Below are positions 32,818 to 46,800 of a stretch of DNA of 64,000 nucleotides, piece after piece. The notes beneath the pieces were generated by a model. That model saw nothing but the letters and a program-made list of their open reading frames with translations, was not told the DNA's origin and ran no database searches. Position 1 is the first letter of the stretch. Each line of letters starts with the position of its first letter. The stretch is from assembly GCA_026119935.1 (NCBI GenBank), contig JALRMH010000012.1:620001-684000 (forward strand), read 5' to 3'. The position numbers were made by a program, and so were the translations under genes. The stretch is from Endothia cerciana. Taxonomy: Eukaryota > Ascomycota > Sordariomycetes > Diaporthales > Cryphonectriaceae.

Positions 32818-35691
32818 TATTACAACAACTGCACCACCAACCGCGGCCTCAACTAAGCCCCACGAGCGGTGGCGGCAGCGGGGCACCCAAGCCAATCCGG
32901 CGTCGAATGCGCATGATCACCTCGTGCCTGGAGTGCCGGCGACGCAAGCTCAAATGCAACAAGTCGAGCCCGTGTACGAATTGCCTCAAGTTCTCGCGCG
33001 ACTGCCTGTACCTGGGTCCCAAACTCGATGAGGCTAGCCAGCTGCGCCTGACAGAGATCAAGGAAAAGGTCGGTTCTCTCGAGCGGCAGCTGGAAAGGGA
33101 CGTAGCCAAGTCCGGGGTGCGCGGCGAGTGTCTCTACCAGCAGCGTATCCTAGCAGACGACGTCGAGGGGGAGTTTGATGAGGAGCGGGACCTAGAAATC
33201 ACACCTATGGTCGCCCTGGATCTGACGTACGAGGATGATGCAGATGGCACGGATGACATTATGGACTTGGGTGTCCAGGTGGGCAAGATGAGGTTGACCG
33301 AGAAGATTGGCGGCTTGAACCGGCCGAGGATATCTGAAGAGGTAGGCCATTGATGTATCTTCTATCTCGCCGCCGAGAAGAAGCTGACGGCCAGGTTAGA
33401 TCCAAGCTGGGCTCTCCGGTAGCACGCCTCAAACATCTGGATTTCCGCCGGGGTCAGTACCCTCCGGATTTGCCGCCGGACCGCCGAATCAAGCGGGACC
33501 GTTCTCCGACTCAGCCAGATCCGATCAGTCGTTGCCAGACTTCCTCCGGCCAAGCGCATCATACATTCCGCCCACGAGCGGAGTTTTCTTCGGGCAGGTT
33601 ATCCAATCTCCCTCCTTGCTAACCTTCCTCCCGACAAAACCAGCAGGCGATCGTCTCCTCGAACACTATTTTGACGCCGTCCATCCAATAGCACGCTGTG
33701 TGCATAGACCTTCGTTCGAGCTGCAATATGAGAGCTTTTGGGAGGAGGCGACAGCAGGCTACGAGCCTCGGGCGTCAGTCCAGGCCGTGGTATTCGCGGC
33801 TTGGCTTAGTGCTGCTGTAGCTATGGACGAGAGCATCGTGAATCGGGAGTTTGGCTTTACAAAAGCGAACCTGATCGAGAACATGAAGATAGGCACAGAA
33901 GTTGCGTTGAGTAAGGCGAACTTCCTGAGAACGACAAGGGTTGAGACAATGCAAGCTTTTGTGATGTATATGGTGAGTACAAGTCTCTTGATGTTTTTGC
34001 TAAAAGTCACGCTGATGATGTTTAGATACCCTTGTGCCGCGACGAGGTCTCTCGAGCCCACTCAGTGCTGGTTGGTGCCGCAGTTCGGATGGCAGAGTGC
34101 ATGGGCCTAAACCGCGATGGCAGCAAGACGTACAATCTCAACCCCTTAGAGACGCACGTCCGTCGCTTGATCTGGCACCAACTCTGCTTCCTAGACATCC
34201 GGACCTGCGAAGCACAGGGGCCCAAGCCCGCCATACGACGAGAAGACTACGACACCTGGCTGCCAGACAACTGCGAGGAAGACCAGCTCACCAATATAGC
34301 CTATCAACCACGGCCCTCCGAGGCTTGGACGTCCACGCTCTTCTCCCTCATTCGCTTCGAGATCAACGAGATGATGCGCATCATCTGGGCTGACCGGCGC
34401 AAACTCGACTCGCGCAAGATCACGCTGACGCAGGTCCTCACGAAGATCGAGAACTTCCGCAAGCGCATGCTTCAGAATTACGACCGGCTACTCGACGAGC
34501 GCGTCCCGATCCACCGGTACGCGAAGCTCGTCATGCACCTCCTCATGTACCGGCTGCACGTCATGATCCTCCACCCCTACTACGCCAACGCCGCGAACCC
34601 GATGCCCCAACGCCTGCGGTCTGTGTTGATCATGAGCGCCATCATGATCATCGAGCTGGCAATGCAGCTGGACACGAATCCAGCGTTCCGCCTGTGGAGG
34701 TGGTACGGTGGCGCTTATCAGCAGTACCAGGCGGCGCTCATCTTGTCTACGGAGATGTTTTACCATCCGGACCACAAGGAGGCGGGGAGAATCTGGGCGT
34801 GCCTGGATTTCGTGTTCGGGTTAGACTGCAACATGCCCACAGAGGATAAAGGAAAGCAGGTTCTGACGGAAATCATGGGGAGGATGGGCATGTATATGGG
34901 GATGCGCAAGATGAGGGCGCCGACTTTGACGGCCAGCGCCAGCCCCGCGAAGCAGGCTGTGAAGACGGACGAGGCTGACCTAGGGACAATGGGCGATGAT
35001 ACTAGTAGAAACTTAGTGAGACCGCTCGCTCCGCCAACTCAATATCCTCCAGGGCTGAACTATTCACAAGAGAGGGAAATCCACCCGCCTATGAAGGAAG
35101 AAACGGGCATGGTTCCGCCACTTGCGCCTGCGATAATGCCACGAGCCTCACTTCACACAACTGGATCAGGGACCCCGACGTCGATCTCGCTTCAACAACA
35201 GCAGCAGCAGGTGATACCAGGAGCCAGGACTCAGCCGCCACAGTTCAGCCCCGCTAGGCCGAGGATGATGCTGGCCAATATCTCAGCCGGGGAGCATATG
35301 TGGAACTTACCACCGCCACCGCTGCCCAACCCTGACAGTCCTGAGAATTCAAGCAGCGACGGCGGTTCCGTGGTGGGCGTTAGTTACAGACAGGCGGGCG
35401 TTCCGACCTCGACGCCGTCCGGGTGTGGCGGCTCAGAGGGCGTGTCGGGTGGTATGGTTGACGGCGATTGGGTGAGTTCTCGCACGTCTAGGTCCTGGAT
35501 GTTTTGCCTTCCTCTTGCTAGGCTTTTCTAACCTGTTGACTTCTGAGCAGCCCAATTATCACGAGAGTGCCATCAACGCACTCTTTCCGTTCGATCCGCA
35601 GACCGGAGGCTTTGCCGGCTTTGGTAATCCGATGGCTGGTTTGAGCAATACTGGTCATTGGGCCCAGCAGCCTCAGAGCCGACCCATGTGA
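32460..35691 (+). CDS. Zn2Cys6 fungal transcription factor with polyglutamine tract
   Basis: Nuclear DNA-binding regulator of 1013 residues; exons 32460-33341, 33400-33972, 34026-35471 and 35551-35691, all phase 0. The binuclear zinc cluster is C156-x2-C159-x6-C166-x5-C172-x2-C175-x6-C182 (SCLECRRRKLKCNKSSPC...), preceded by basic RRRMRM and followed by a coiled-coil linker (EIKEKVGSLERQLE). A CAA-encoded polyQ lies at about residue 104-119. The middle holds the fungal_trans regulatory domain: LEHYFDAVHPIARCVHRPSF, then VGAAVRMAECMGLNRDGS. The C-terminal region is Pro/Ser/Gln-rich and ends QQPQSRPM. Target genes cannot be inferred. An earlier or later ATG (32613, 32674) cannot be excluded, but 32460 is the first in frame. 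Confidence 0.92.
32756..32832 (+). repeat. CAG/CAA trinucleotide repeat encoding polyQ
   Basis: Begins as mixed CAG/CTG/CAA and becomes a pure CAA run (about 32779-32816) inside the transcription-factor exon. A likely length polymorphism. Confidence 0.9.
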
Positions 35692-36109
35692 GCTCAAAGC
35701 GCTATGGGAGATGGAAGGGATAAATCTGCACAAATACACGGCAGACAAGGCACGCCTCAATTTACGTATAGGAATTATGGTACTGATGTCGCATTTGTAT
35801 CGTGTTGTTGGGAAAGGGAACGGCTGAGAATAGAGTAGATATCATTCATTCATTATATTCCTAGATTATAAGACTGTGTCTACATTTTGTGTTAAAAAAT
35901 ACGAGCAGGTCATACAAGAAGCCGCCTGCGTGCAACGAGAAAACAAAAGCAGTAGACATTGGATCCTGAACTCCGCCATTTGAAAATAGGTATCTCGAAA
36001 ACCTCATGCATCATACATAATTCCCCAAACCGCCCTTGTCATTATCGGCCGTAATCGCTCATGCCGTACTACTGCTTGCTTGTATGCGAAGTCATCTATT
36101 CATAATTCA
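35692..36109. other. Intergenic region between convergent stop codons
   Basis: 420 bp of relatively AT-rich 3' flanks of the Zn2Cys6 gene and the giant gene. No gene seen. Confidence 0.6.
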
Positions 36110-37777
36110 TCAAATCCCACCCTCGATGTACTCTGCCTCCTGCATGCTCACATTGCTCCTGTTTGGTGCCGTGGACGGGCTGCCTCCCCTAAGGAGGCTG
36201 ACACCGCCGGCGTCCGAGGACGGTGCCCTCATGGATCGCCTACTAGGGCTCCTAGGTTTTGCAACGATGACCTGGGCAGGGCAGACAACAATCTCGTCGT
36301 CGCCCACTCCATCATCATCTCCCTTCTTGACGACAAGGGGGAACAGCACAGCGCGCACGATCGCGCCGTCGGCCTGAAGGTCGTCGCCGTCGACGTTGTT
36401 GTTTCCAGAGCGCTCGCTCATTAGCGTCGCGTTGAAGGGATGCGGTTCAGCCAGATCTCCATTGGCGTCGTACTCAGGCTGCAGCGGCGGGAGCATCATG
36501 TACTCGGCGCGTTGCGTGCGCATCTGGATAGAAAGATCGACGGCCTCGCGCATAACCTTCCGCAGCTGGCCCTGGATCTGATCCTCGAGGTTTGACGGTG
36601 GCGGGAGGATCATGGATAAGATCTGAAAGACAGCCTGGACGACCGCTTCTGTGTCCTGGTCGCGCTGATCCCCGAAGGACTCCCTCTTGGAAAGGAGAGT
36701 CAAGGTCACAGCGCGCCATTGGCGCACTGCTTGTGGGGGACCGACTTCAAGGAGCAGCTTCTCCAGCGCCTTTAGTTTCTGTCTCTGCTCGCGATCCATG
36801 CCGAACAGGTAGCGGGTGAAGACAAACTCCCAGATCATAGTCATGGTTACCGACATGAAGATATCACGACGTTTGACTCGATCATTGAGATAGTGGTCGA
36901 CGTTGGATCCATCGAGGACAGCATTGTCCAGACGGTCGATGATCTTTTCGTCGTTCAGCTCGCTTGTCAAGCGGCAGGCGCGCATGTCCGAAAACTTGGA
37001 AAAGCGCAGCACCCACTGCTGGACGTGAGAGCAGAGTTGCTGACAGCGATGGTCAAAATAGTCGACATCCTTAATCTGGAGGAAATCGCTGTCTGCTGGT
37101 TTTGTAGCGAGGATCTGCCTCTGCATCTCGCGTATCTGCTCTTTCGTTGCCTCGAGTTGTTCACGCAAGCTCCTGATCTCTGCGTCCTTTTCTTCTAGTG
37201 TCCCCGCGCAAGAGCCGTGGTGACCTCGGAAGTCGTTGAGCTCCTTTGTGGTCTCGGTATGTTGGGTCTCGAGAAGACGGTATCTGCTCTCGTGCTGAAC
37301 GGCGGATTGAGCGATGGCACTATTGAGACCCTCGTTGACTTCGGTCAACCGCTGGACCTCCTTGCGCATAAACTCGAGGGATTGTTTAAGCGTCTCGATC
37401 TCATTGTCGCGCTCGGCGATAACGCTGGTGGCGCGGCTGGAGGAGTGCAGCTCGGCCTGGTCCTTTGCTGCGGCCAGTGCGCGGTTCTCCGCAATCAGTT
37501 GCTCTACTCTGGACTCGAGCTCGAGAACTTGCATGCTCTGTCGGCGACGCATGCTGTGCGGACGGGTGGGTGAGCGCGGAGAGCCCATGCGGCCCTCGCC
37601 GAAGCCATCCTGGAGAAGGCAGTTCTTGTTAGTTTAACTGAGCGACAGCTAGCTCAACAAGGTGGAGAGCGGAGAGTGAAGAGTGGAGACGACCTACATA
37701 GACATCGGCCATGTCCTTGGAGCGGACACGGCCTTCATTGGCGACAGGATTGTTGTTGGGTGGTTGGCCAACACTAA

Positions 37778-37811
<34 letters not shown>

Positions 37812-40800
37812 TGTTGTTGTTGCTCTCCTCAGATCGCTGGAGGAAGATGAGGCTGGGACTGGGGTGTTTGCACCTGTGGTCGGGGTAGGAGATCGAGCTG
37901 TGATAGGGGCGCGGGTAAGGGCAGGGGAGGGTGATGAGGGGCTAGCTCTGGCGCCAAGGTCGCTGTGGGATCGTTGGCTCGATTGGCTCAGCGACCTCAG
38001 GTCTCCACTCCTTGTGCGCCGGGAGCGCAGTGGTGGTGTGCCAACTGCGCCTGAGTGCCTCAGCAAGCTGGGGCTGTCAAGGCGGAGGTTGAGTGGCTCA
38101 GGAGTCCTGACCCGAGAGATGCCAGTGTTGGACACTGCATGTCTCTGGCTTGGTGGAGTACCGTGAGGAGATTCGGACGCCTGTCGCTTAACAGCATTGT
38201 CGGAAACGCTTCGCTGGCCTGCGGCTGGGGTTGTAGGTGCAGGTGATGCCGCCCCGGACCTCGTCTCAGAAAGCAATGCTGCTCCTCCTGCTAGAGCCGC
38301 TACTGCAGTGATGCCTGGCCCCAGGTCTGGATACTTGCGTGACCGAGAGCGATCACTTCTTGTCTTCTGCGGCTCTGGAGTGACCGGTGGCTCCTTAGCC
38401 CCGAGGACCGGAGCGTTTTCTCGGAAGCGACGCCTACTCTCGCTGTCGGCCAGGGGCGATCGCTCGACCTTGTCATCCAGTCTCGCTCCCTCATCCTCGA
38501 TGCTGGACCGGGAGGACCGATGAGGCTCGGGGCTGACACCACGAGAGCTGTTGAACCTTGGTGATGCCTCAGGGTAGTCTCGCAGCTGCACACCACTATC
38601 TCGTTGCTGGGCGTCCTCGAATCGCCGTGTCCATGGCGCAGCGGGTGAATTTGTCACGAATCCGCTGTCACGATTGATGTCTGGCGTCCTGAGTCCCACA
38701 CTGAGAGTGGTCGCGTGCTTTCCGATTTCAGCATCTTCCTCTTGCGGGTCCTCTTGGACTGGAGGCAACCCTCTTGACACCGATCGTCTAAAGTCGGCCA
38801 CAGGAATGAAGTTGCCTAGCGCTGTGGTGTCTTCTGCATCTGTCGTTGGCAGGGCAGACTCTTCAAGAACTCCAAGACCGGTTACCCTATCTGACACGGG
38901 GCTTGTGGACCGAGGAGTAGGCAAGTCATGTAGCTGACCCAGAGGCTCGTCGAGATTCGTGTTTGTAGTAGTAATCGGTGGTACCTCGGCCGTTTGTGTC
39001 GTGTCGGTACCCACGGACTGGTCCGCAGAGTGCAATGCCAGTTGTGATTCCGCCGTGGGTACTTCGAAGCTGGCCTGTGAGCCGAAAACGGGGTTGTCTA
39101 GGACCATATGCTCCAGAGGGACTTCCTCTTCTCGGTCTGCTTGTTCTGAGATTTGGGGCGTAAATCTTCCGGCACCTTGACCTGGCGATGAGTGTGTTGC
39201 ACTCACATTGTCGTCGCCGAGCTGCGTCTCCCTGCCGTGTGCGATCGTTGTCGGCCTCTGCCCTAGATGCATGTCAGGCTCTGATGCTTCTTCCTTGATG
39301 CTTGTGTCCGGAACTGTCCAGAAATCGCCTGTGTCCCCATCCATGCGGGATCCATCTACAGCCTTGCGCTCAGCTCCTTCCCACATGGATGGGTCATCGA
39401 AGATGTCGTCCTCCTGAGGTATGCGCTTGTCGATGTACTTGGAGGATTTTTTCTTCTTACCATTGCCTTTCTTGGTACCCCCAAACTTTTCTGCCAACAG
39501 AGCAACGCTGCCCTTCTTGCCAATTTGTTTGACTTCATCGGAAGCGGGCGCGGATGCATCCTGCGCTTCGTCACAAAGAGATCTCGGTGAGTCCCATGGC
39601 TTTGACTGCTGTTTGTCGGACTGTGGGACGGTGCCATCTGGAGCTGGTGGAGCGTTAGTTTCTTGCGCCGGATCCTCGCCATAAGCAGCCAGATTCCCGT
39701 GGTGCCGTTGCATAACTGCAGGAGACCCATCGTGAGAGTCGTTGCTGCGTTCTGGTCCAGAAGTTTCCTCGGGTACGGGTGACGCACCTCGTTGTGTCGA
39801 TCCGTCCGACTGCCCTGCTTCTTCCACCGCTATCGATTCCACCGACACGTTATCACCTCCTATGGTGAGAAGCTTTGGGGTATGCCTGTCGTCTTCCTGG
39901 AAGATCGAAGAATGTCGATGAATGAGTCCCAGACCTACGAGAGGTCGGTCGTCCTTCTTGTGGCTGTCCGGAGAGTCGTCGAGCCCCCGCGTGAAGGCTG
40001 GGTGGATTTCGACCTTGTCGAAGGACCCCTCGGGGGACTGGGCGCCAGAATTGTCAATTGCCTTGGGCTTGAAATAGTCCTCGTTGTCCCAGATATCCGG
40101 GCTCGGGGCCTGGGAAGGCATCTTTTGTAGTTCCGTGCCTTGGACGACAGGAGAAAGGTGGCCAACGCCAGCACCACCAGAAACCTCTGTAGCTTCAGCA
40201 AGTGATGACCGGGCAACTTTAAAAGGAACACTGAGGTTTCTTGATTCCTCCCCAATTTCGCCCTCAATCGCCAAGTCAACCGAGCTCGATCCTTCCAAGC
40301 CAGCGCTTTTGGATATTGGAGGCTCTTGATCATGGCTCACGGAAGAGCTCGTTTTGTCTGAACGATTCGGACGGTCGACGTGATCAGCAGGCTCCAAACT
40401 ATAGCCAGTATCGTCTCCCACAGCAAAGGAGAAAGCCCGTTTGAGGCCTGACTCGGCAGCCATCAATTCGTTGTTGGATCTTTCGTCTGTGCTTGGTGTC
40501 TCTGCGCCCGAGGCTGTTTCCGAAGCGATCTGCTTGCCCTTCCCCTTCTTCTTGTCTTTGATAGTTTTCTTGCGGGAAAGCGGGGCAGTCCATTCGTCTA
40601 CAGCCACGGCTTCTATCGCAATTGGAGTCTCGAAGCTTTCAACATCATCTTGGTCCGCCTGCGATCGCGTTGGAAAGATGTCACCGGTCTTGTCTTGAAT
40701 TGTCTCTGCCTCTGTAGTGGGGCTGAAATGATCCGGTGTATCTTGATTTGTGAGATCCTGAAAAGGGTGATTTTGCGATTCACTCATCTCGAACGCATCT

Positions 40801-43800
40801 TCCTCCCCGGAAGAGGTTGCCTTCTTCTTGGCCCTTCTCTTTTCCTTCTTAGACAGCTTGCGATTTAGGATTGGTGCGTCTGCCAAGACTGATTCTTCCG
40901 GTGCGTTTGTGTCTTGTCGTTGGAGATCATTCGGCGCTTCAATCTCCTCAGGTTGTACCACATCAAGCGCCTTTTCTTGAAATGGCGGCTCGAGCGGTTC
41001 TGCATGAGGACCATGGGTGTCGGGTGAGCGTTCCGAGTCCGGCACCATGACCTGTTCGATCGCTTCAATGGGCTTCTCAAGGTGAGTGGACATCGGCTCA
41101 CGTGCGCTCGCTTGCTCAACATCAATGCTAGGAGACTCGACCGGGGAAACTTGAGTTTCTGGAGCAGAGGCTGACAGATCAATATCGCCGCTGGACAGCT
41201 TGCCGACATCTTCTGTGGCCGAGATTGTGCTTTCAGGCCCGTCCACTGTCTTGGAGCCCTTTTTTGCCTTACGTTTCTCCTTCTTGGACAGCTTTTTAGG
41301 AATACAGTCGTCAAAATCTGCCGTTGTAGGCTCGGCGCTCCCCTCGGCCTTTTGATGGGCAGTCTCCGGTGCCTCAAGTGACTCCTCGTAAATTTGTCGT
41401 TCAGGTGCCTCTTCGAACGGTGGAGCCGCGAGAGCTGGATTGGATGGCTGAGGTCCAAGATCGAATAACTGGCTGGCGCTGCCTCGCTTCCTGTTCTTCT
41501 TATCCTCTTTGGATTTTCTGCCAGACATGACCTCGAAGGACTCTTCTTGGCCCTGGCGAAGCCCTGATCCCATGGTTGAATCTGGCAACTCAGGCGGGGC
41601 CGCTGCTTCCTCCGTTGGGCTGGTGAAGGCTGGATTATTGTCTTCCCAGGGCACTGGAGACTCAGGCCTGACGGCCGATCGCTGGATGTCTAAGAAGTCA
41701 TTTTCCTGTTTAGAAGAAATATCTGCTTCCCAAGGAAGAGGAGACTGAGGCCGCATGGCAGGCTGTTCGAGGCTCAATCGATCTTGTTGGTCCAGGGTTT
41801 CTAGGCTGTCTTGGGGATGTGAAAGTCCTTCGTCAAGAACTTTTCCGCCTGCCACAATGGGCGTATCCTCACCGTCATCGACTTTGTCTTCCAGATCTGA
41901 CTTTGCAATGGCTTCGTTGCCATGGGTAGCCGCATAAGCCCATGGCTCAGAAACCTCATCAGCAACTTGTCCACCGGCGGCGACGAGGGCATCATCTTCT
42001 GCCTCCTTGCTGAGTAGCTCGGACTTCGTGACTGCCTCATCGAGAGGAGCGAGGTCCATGTGTTGCGTACTCCTTTGCGACGGCTGCTCATCGTTGATTT
42101 GTTGACTGGCTAGGGGCAGGTTCTCATCTGGCTTTTGTCCACTAGCGACGACGACGGTGTCTTCTGCATCTCTGACTCTGCTCTCCAGATCCGGTTTTGT
42201 GGCTGGTTTGTTGGAAGCAGCATCGTCTAAATCAAGGAATAGCGGGCCGCTCGCCAGTGAAGGATCATCGCCAAGTTGTTCACTATTCCGAGAGAGGTCC
42301 TCATCGATACGGTCATTTGTCAGGTCTGACTCGGGCACCATGGAGGTTTGTGGGAGTATCTCCACTGGGTCCGTACCGAGCGCCGCATCTACCACTTCAT
42401 GACTCCTCGTCATCTCTTCAACTGGACCTGAAGACTCCCGCGGTTCATCGTCCACAGGAGGCTGAGTGCTGCTTTCAGATTCCCAGGAAGAAATACTGGC
42501 CCATTTCTTTTTCTTCTTGTCCTTCTTGTTCTTCTTGAGGGGAGCAGTTGACCAGTCATCCATCTGCTGAGAATCGGAAGGTTGAGGAAGTTCTGAGTCT
42601 TGCGCCAATACCTGCATAACCTTTGGTGCTTCCTCAGATGTGGTTGTCCCTCGAGGGATGGCTGCCGAACTGGGTTCCGCAACATCTTCCCAGGTAGGCG
42701 CCTGAGCACCGCTATCCGGCTCTGTCCAAGGCTTGCTGGCACGCTTCTTTTTCTTGTCTTTCTTGCTCTTTTTGGAAGGCATCCAGGAGAATTCGTCGTC
42801 TCTGGACTGCTGCGGCTCGCCCAAGTTTGACATATCAGGCTCTTCCTCCACGGCCGTGACTTGACTTGTCTCATTAGCTTCCTCAGGCCCATTATCTCGG
42901 ACCTGTTCCTGCACATTTTCAATCACCGGGACAGCCACGGCTACAAAAGATGGGCTTGGAGAAGTTACTTGTTCGATGGATTCGAGAGCACGTTCAGAGA
43001 CTTGTGGGCCGATGTCCTGCTGTGGGACCTCGACTTGCTGGTCGGGTCTTGAAAGTGGCGCAGTGGTCACATCTGACTGTTCAACATTGATTGATGACCC
43101 AACTGGTGGCCCAGGAGCAGCGATTGGTTCAGCCTCAGGATGCCGTGACGGTTCGTCGGTGGCCTCCTCAACAACTTCGGGGGACGGCATGTTGTTGGGA
43201 TTTTCATCAATGTCATATGTGGTGTCTTTCTGTGCCTTGCCAGTGGACTCATCTAGGATAGGAGTGTTTGCCTCGGTGGGCACGCCACCTTGCGAGGTAT
43301 CAATCACAGGGTCTTCCTGCTCGGTCGGCGCCAATTCCAATGGATCAAGTTGCTCATTCGTGTGGTCCATGGAAGGTTGAATCTCCGGCTGTGAGACTGC
43401 AGTCGCAGTCTCAGCCTCGGTGTATTCATCAGGAACAATGGCGCGTTGGGTCTCCTGTGGGGTGGTTATTCCAGAAGTCTGAGCGCTGTCACCCGAAACA
43501 GTTCCCTTGCGCCTTTTCTTCTTGTCCTTCTTGGATATCTTGCTAGGCATAAACCAGTCTGCTTCGGGCTGGGTCTCAACCTCAGCAACCTGCTCAGGGT
43601 TATGTCCAGAGTAATTTATTGGCACGTCCTTTTCCTCTTCCTGAATGAGCTCCGAGGCCGGAGCCTTGTCGATCTGGGCTTCTTGAGTCTCTCCGCTTTC
43701 TTTGGGAGCCGAATGACCCAAATCCTCGACTTGTGACTGTAGAGTGCTTACCAAGTCAGAGTCGTCAGGGCTTCTGGTCAACTCCTCGTGCAAGTTGTCG

Positions 43801-46800
43801 ATATGGTCCTCGGAAGGCATTTGGCTTGGCTTATATGTTGACTGTGGCAGGTGAACCAGTTCATGAGCAGGCCGACTCTCAGGCTCATCTTGTGCTGTGA
43901 TCTCAGGGATCTCAACGTAACGATCTTCTGGCAGCTGGTGTGCTCCATCGAACGTGGACTGGGGAACCGCAGCTTTATCCAGAGCGATAATATCTCCAGA
44001 CAGGTCTAGTGCAGGACTCTCGGCCGGTAGCTGAGCGGTCGTGTCAATGTTATCGCGATCTTCAACCTGAGGTTGAGTTGAGACGTCGAGCTGTGACTGC
44101 TTGCTATCCTCGAGATCCCTTGAATCGCTTTCTACCATAGAGGACTGTTGGGGGCCTTCAGTGCCAGGTGCAAAGTCGCCTAAGTCAGCCCGAGGGCGAC
44201 CAATGGCGGTGGGCTGTCCTTCAACCTGGTGCTGGGCAGCAGCCTCGGCATCGCGTTCCCGCTGTTCAGCATTCGCTTTCAGGACCTTGATGCGCTCCTT
44301 GTCTTTCTTGCTCGGCTTCCTCTTGATCTTTAGTCGAGCCAGCTCAGCCCTCTCTTCTTGGATTAATTCCGAATCAGCTTCGCGGCGAGCGACTTCTTTG
44401 GGGTCCTCGAACTGTTGCGATCCAGACTGCTGGCCCTCGGAGACAGACCTGCCCGCACCAGCCTGATTGTCCCATAACGATCCTTCGCCCGCTTCTGTTC
44501 CCGGGACTTCGTCTCGAGCATTGGTTGGAGGTTGAGCGTCCCTTTGAGCGGCTTGTGGACCCTGCTGCTCGGCTTGCATTTGGCTGGATGCTGCTGCTGC
44601 TGCCGACTTTGTCTCTTCGACGCGCTCCTGTGCCTTGGCTCTCAAGTCCTTGACACGCTGTTTGTCCTTCTTGCTGGGTCTTCTCTTGAGTTGCAATCTG
44701 GCAAGTTCAGCCTCTTCCTCTTGAGGTTCTGCAGCCTCTGCCTCCTGGCGAGCGATCAATTCTTCGTCCAAAGCCTCCTGAGGATCTTTTTGCGGCACAA
44801 ATGAGCTTGGCACAGTCTCGGATGCTGAGATATCGGCGTGCAGGTCTTGAACGGTGTGGACTAGAGGATTCGTGGAAGAATGAATGGATTGTGTTGCATC
44901 GTACGAAGTGACTTCAGCCTCCTGCGGCTTGTTGCTATCCATGACACCCGCATGATGTGACCTTGGTTCCAGGACTTCGAGTTCTTCCTGAGCATCTTCC
45001 AGCTTAGGACCGCCGGGTGCTCGGCTGAGTAATTCGGAGGCTTCCAGATTCTCCAACGGCGAGGAGGGCTCTTCTCGAATTCCTTCTTGTAGTGACGATG
45101 CTGGCTCTTCAGAAGGATTATCAGAACTGACGACTTCAGCTGCCAATACCGGGCTGCTCTGGATGACTTCACTGGCTTCAGTAGCTTGAGCAAACTGTGG
45201 TGCACTAACAGTCTCTGTGCTATCTGAAGCTGGCATGGTTGCTTGAGAGTCGTCTTGAATCCTCGAGCCAAGCTCTCGAGGTCGTTCACTGCCTCCTTCG
45301 ACCGATCTAGGCTCTGCTGGCATTGCCATTTCCGATGACTGGGTGGCGTCATCAGCAACGGCGCTGCCCTTTCGCTCCTTCTTGGTCTTTTTAGACTTCT
45401 TTGAGATCCAAGAGAATTCCTCTTCCACAGGAGCGTATGCTTCCTCTCCCGCCAGGGCGTGTGTCTCCTCTTGCATAGGAGAGTGTCCTTCCTCTTCCGG
45501 CAGTGGCTGTTGCTGTTTCGGCGCAAAGGCGGTGGTCTCTTCTGCTTGAGGCTCAGCTGTAAGCTGCTCGAGAGCATCGGCCTGCTCTCTTGAGGGGACT
45601 GGAGATTCTTCAGTGGCGGTGTCCTTGGCAGACTCATCTGATTCTGCAGTGGCAGATGGGACTATGGCAGGTTCCTCTGTCAGATCCGAAGTGCTGAGTT
45701 GGCTGTGCTGTTGCAGATCATCTCGGGTGTTTTCAGAAACGACAGGGTCTGGCAACACCTCGGGAAGTTCTTCTAAGTGCGGGCTCTTGGTTGATTTCTC
45801 TGAATCCATCTCATGTGGCGACTCAGTGACGACGGTCTCGGGCGTAGGAACCTGTGGCACACTGGCGCTTTGCTCGTCGCCGATCTTCGCATCTCTCAAC
45901 GACTCGAGCGTGGGACTCTCTATGATGTCCTCTGAGAGGCTCAAGCTCTGCTTCTTCTTTTTCTTGTTCTTCTTACCCTTCTTCGAGGGTGTCATCGTCC
46001 ACACGTCGTCAGCAGGAAATGCGGACATGCCACTCGCCTCATTGATGATGTCGGGCTGGTCTTGACTGAGCTCTTGGACGGCCTCCGGCTCGAGAGGGGC
46101 AGGCTCATCAACGACCTCTCGTTGGCCGAGAACCGGCTGCTCGACTGTCGCGGACTGAGCATAGACTGAACAGTCGGGTGGCGATGGCTGTACCTCAGCC
46201 GGCTCGGCAACCATTTCTGCGTGAACGGTTGGCTGCACCTCCAGATGAGTCTGCTCCCTGTCCATGGCTTCCTGCGTTGGCGAGTCTGGTGGGAGTGCGA
46301 TAGAGCGGGCCAGGTCCGTGTCATCAGTGGTAGGTTGCGCCTCCACTGTCTTCAGCATTGCGTCGTCTTGATAGAAACCGCCCTGAGGAGTCTCTGCAGG
46401 CTCCAGCACGCTTGGCTGAGAAGTCGCCGGGGCTTGGGGAGAATCTGAGATGCTCTGCTTCTTCTTATTCTTCTTTCCCTTTTTTTCCTGGGAACCGGTC
46501 TCTACAGCCCACTCAACCGTGTCGGCAGATGGTTCTTGGATATATTCCGCTACTTCAGCCTTTTCCGCTGGGCTTATCGTGGGCGGATCGACTTCAGCAT
46601 TACCGGAGGATTCCGAAAGAGGAAGCGCCTCAGCTGGCTCGGTAACTTCGGATTCACGGGGATGTGGCTCCGAGTCACCACGTTCGCCAGGCCAACTCGG
46701 GCTCGTCACCTTGACTTCACCGGAGCCCTGTTCACGTGTCTGGCCTGATGAATGGGGACTTTGGCCTCGCACGGGCACTTCACGTGCGTGATCATCAACC

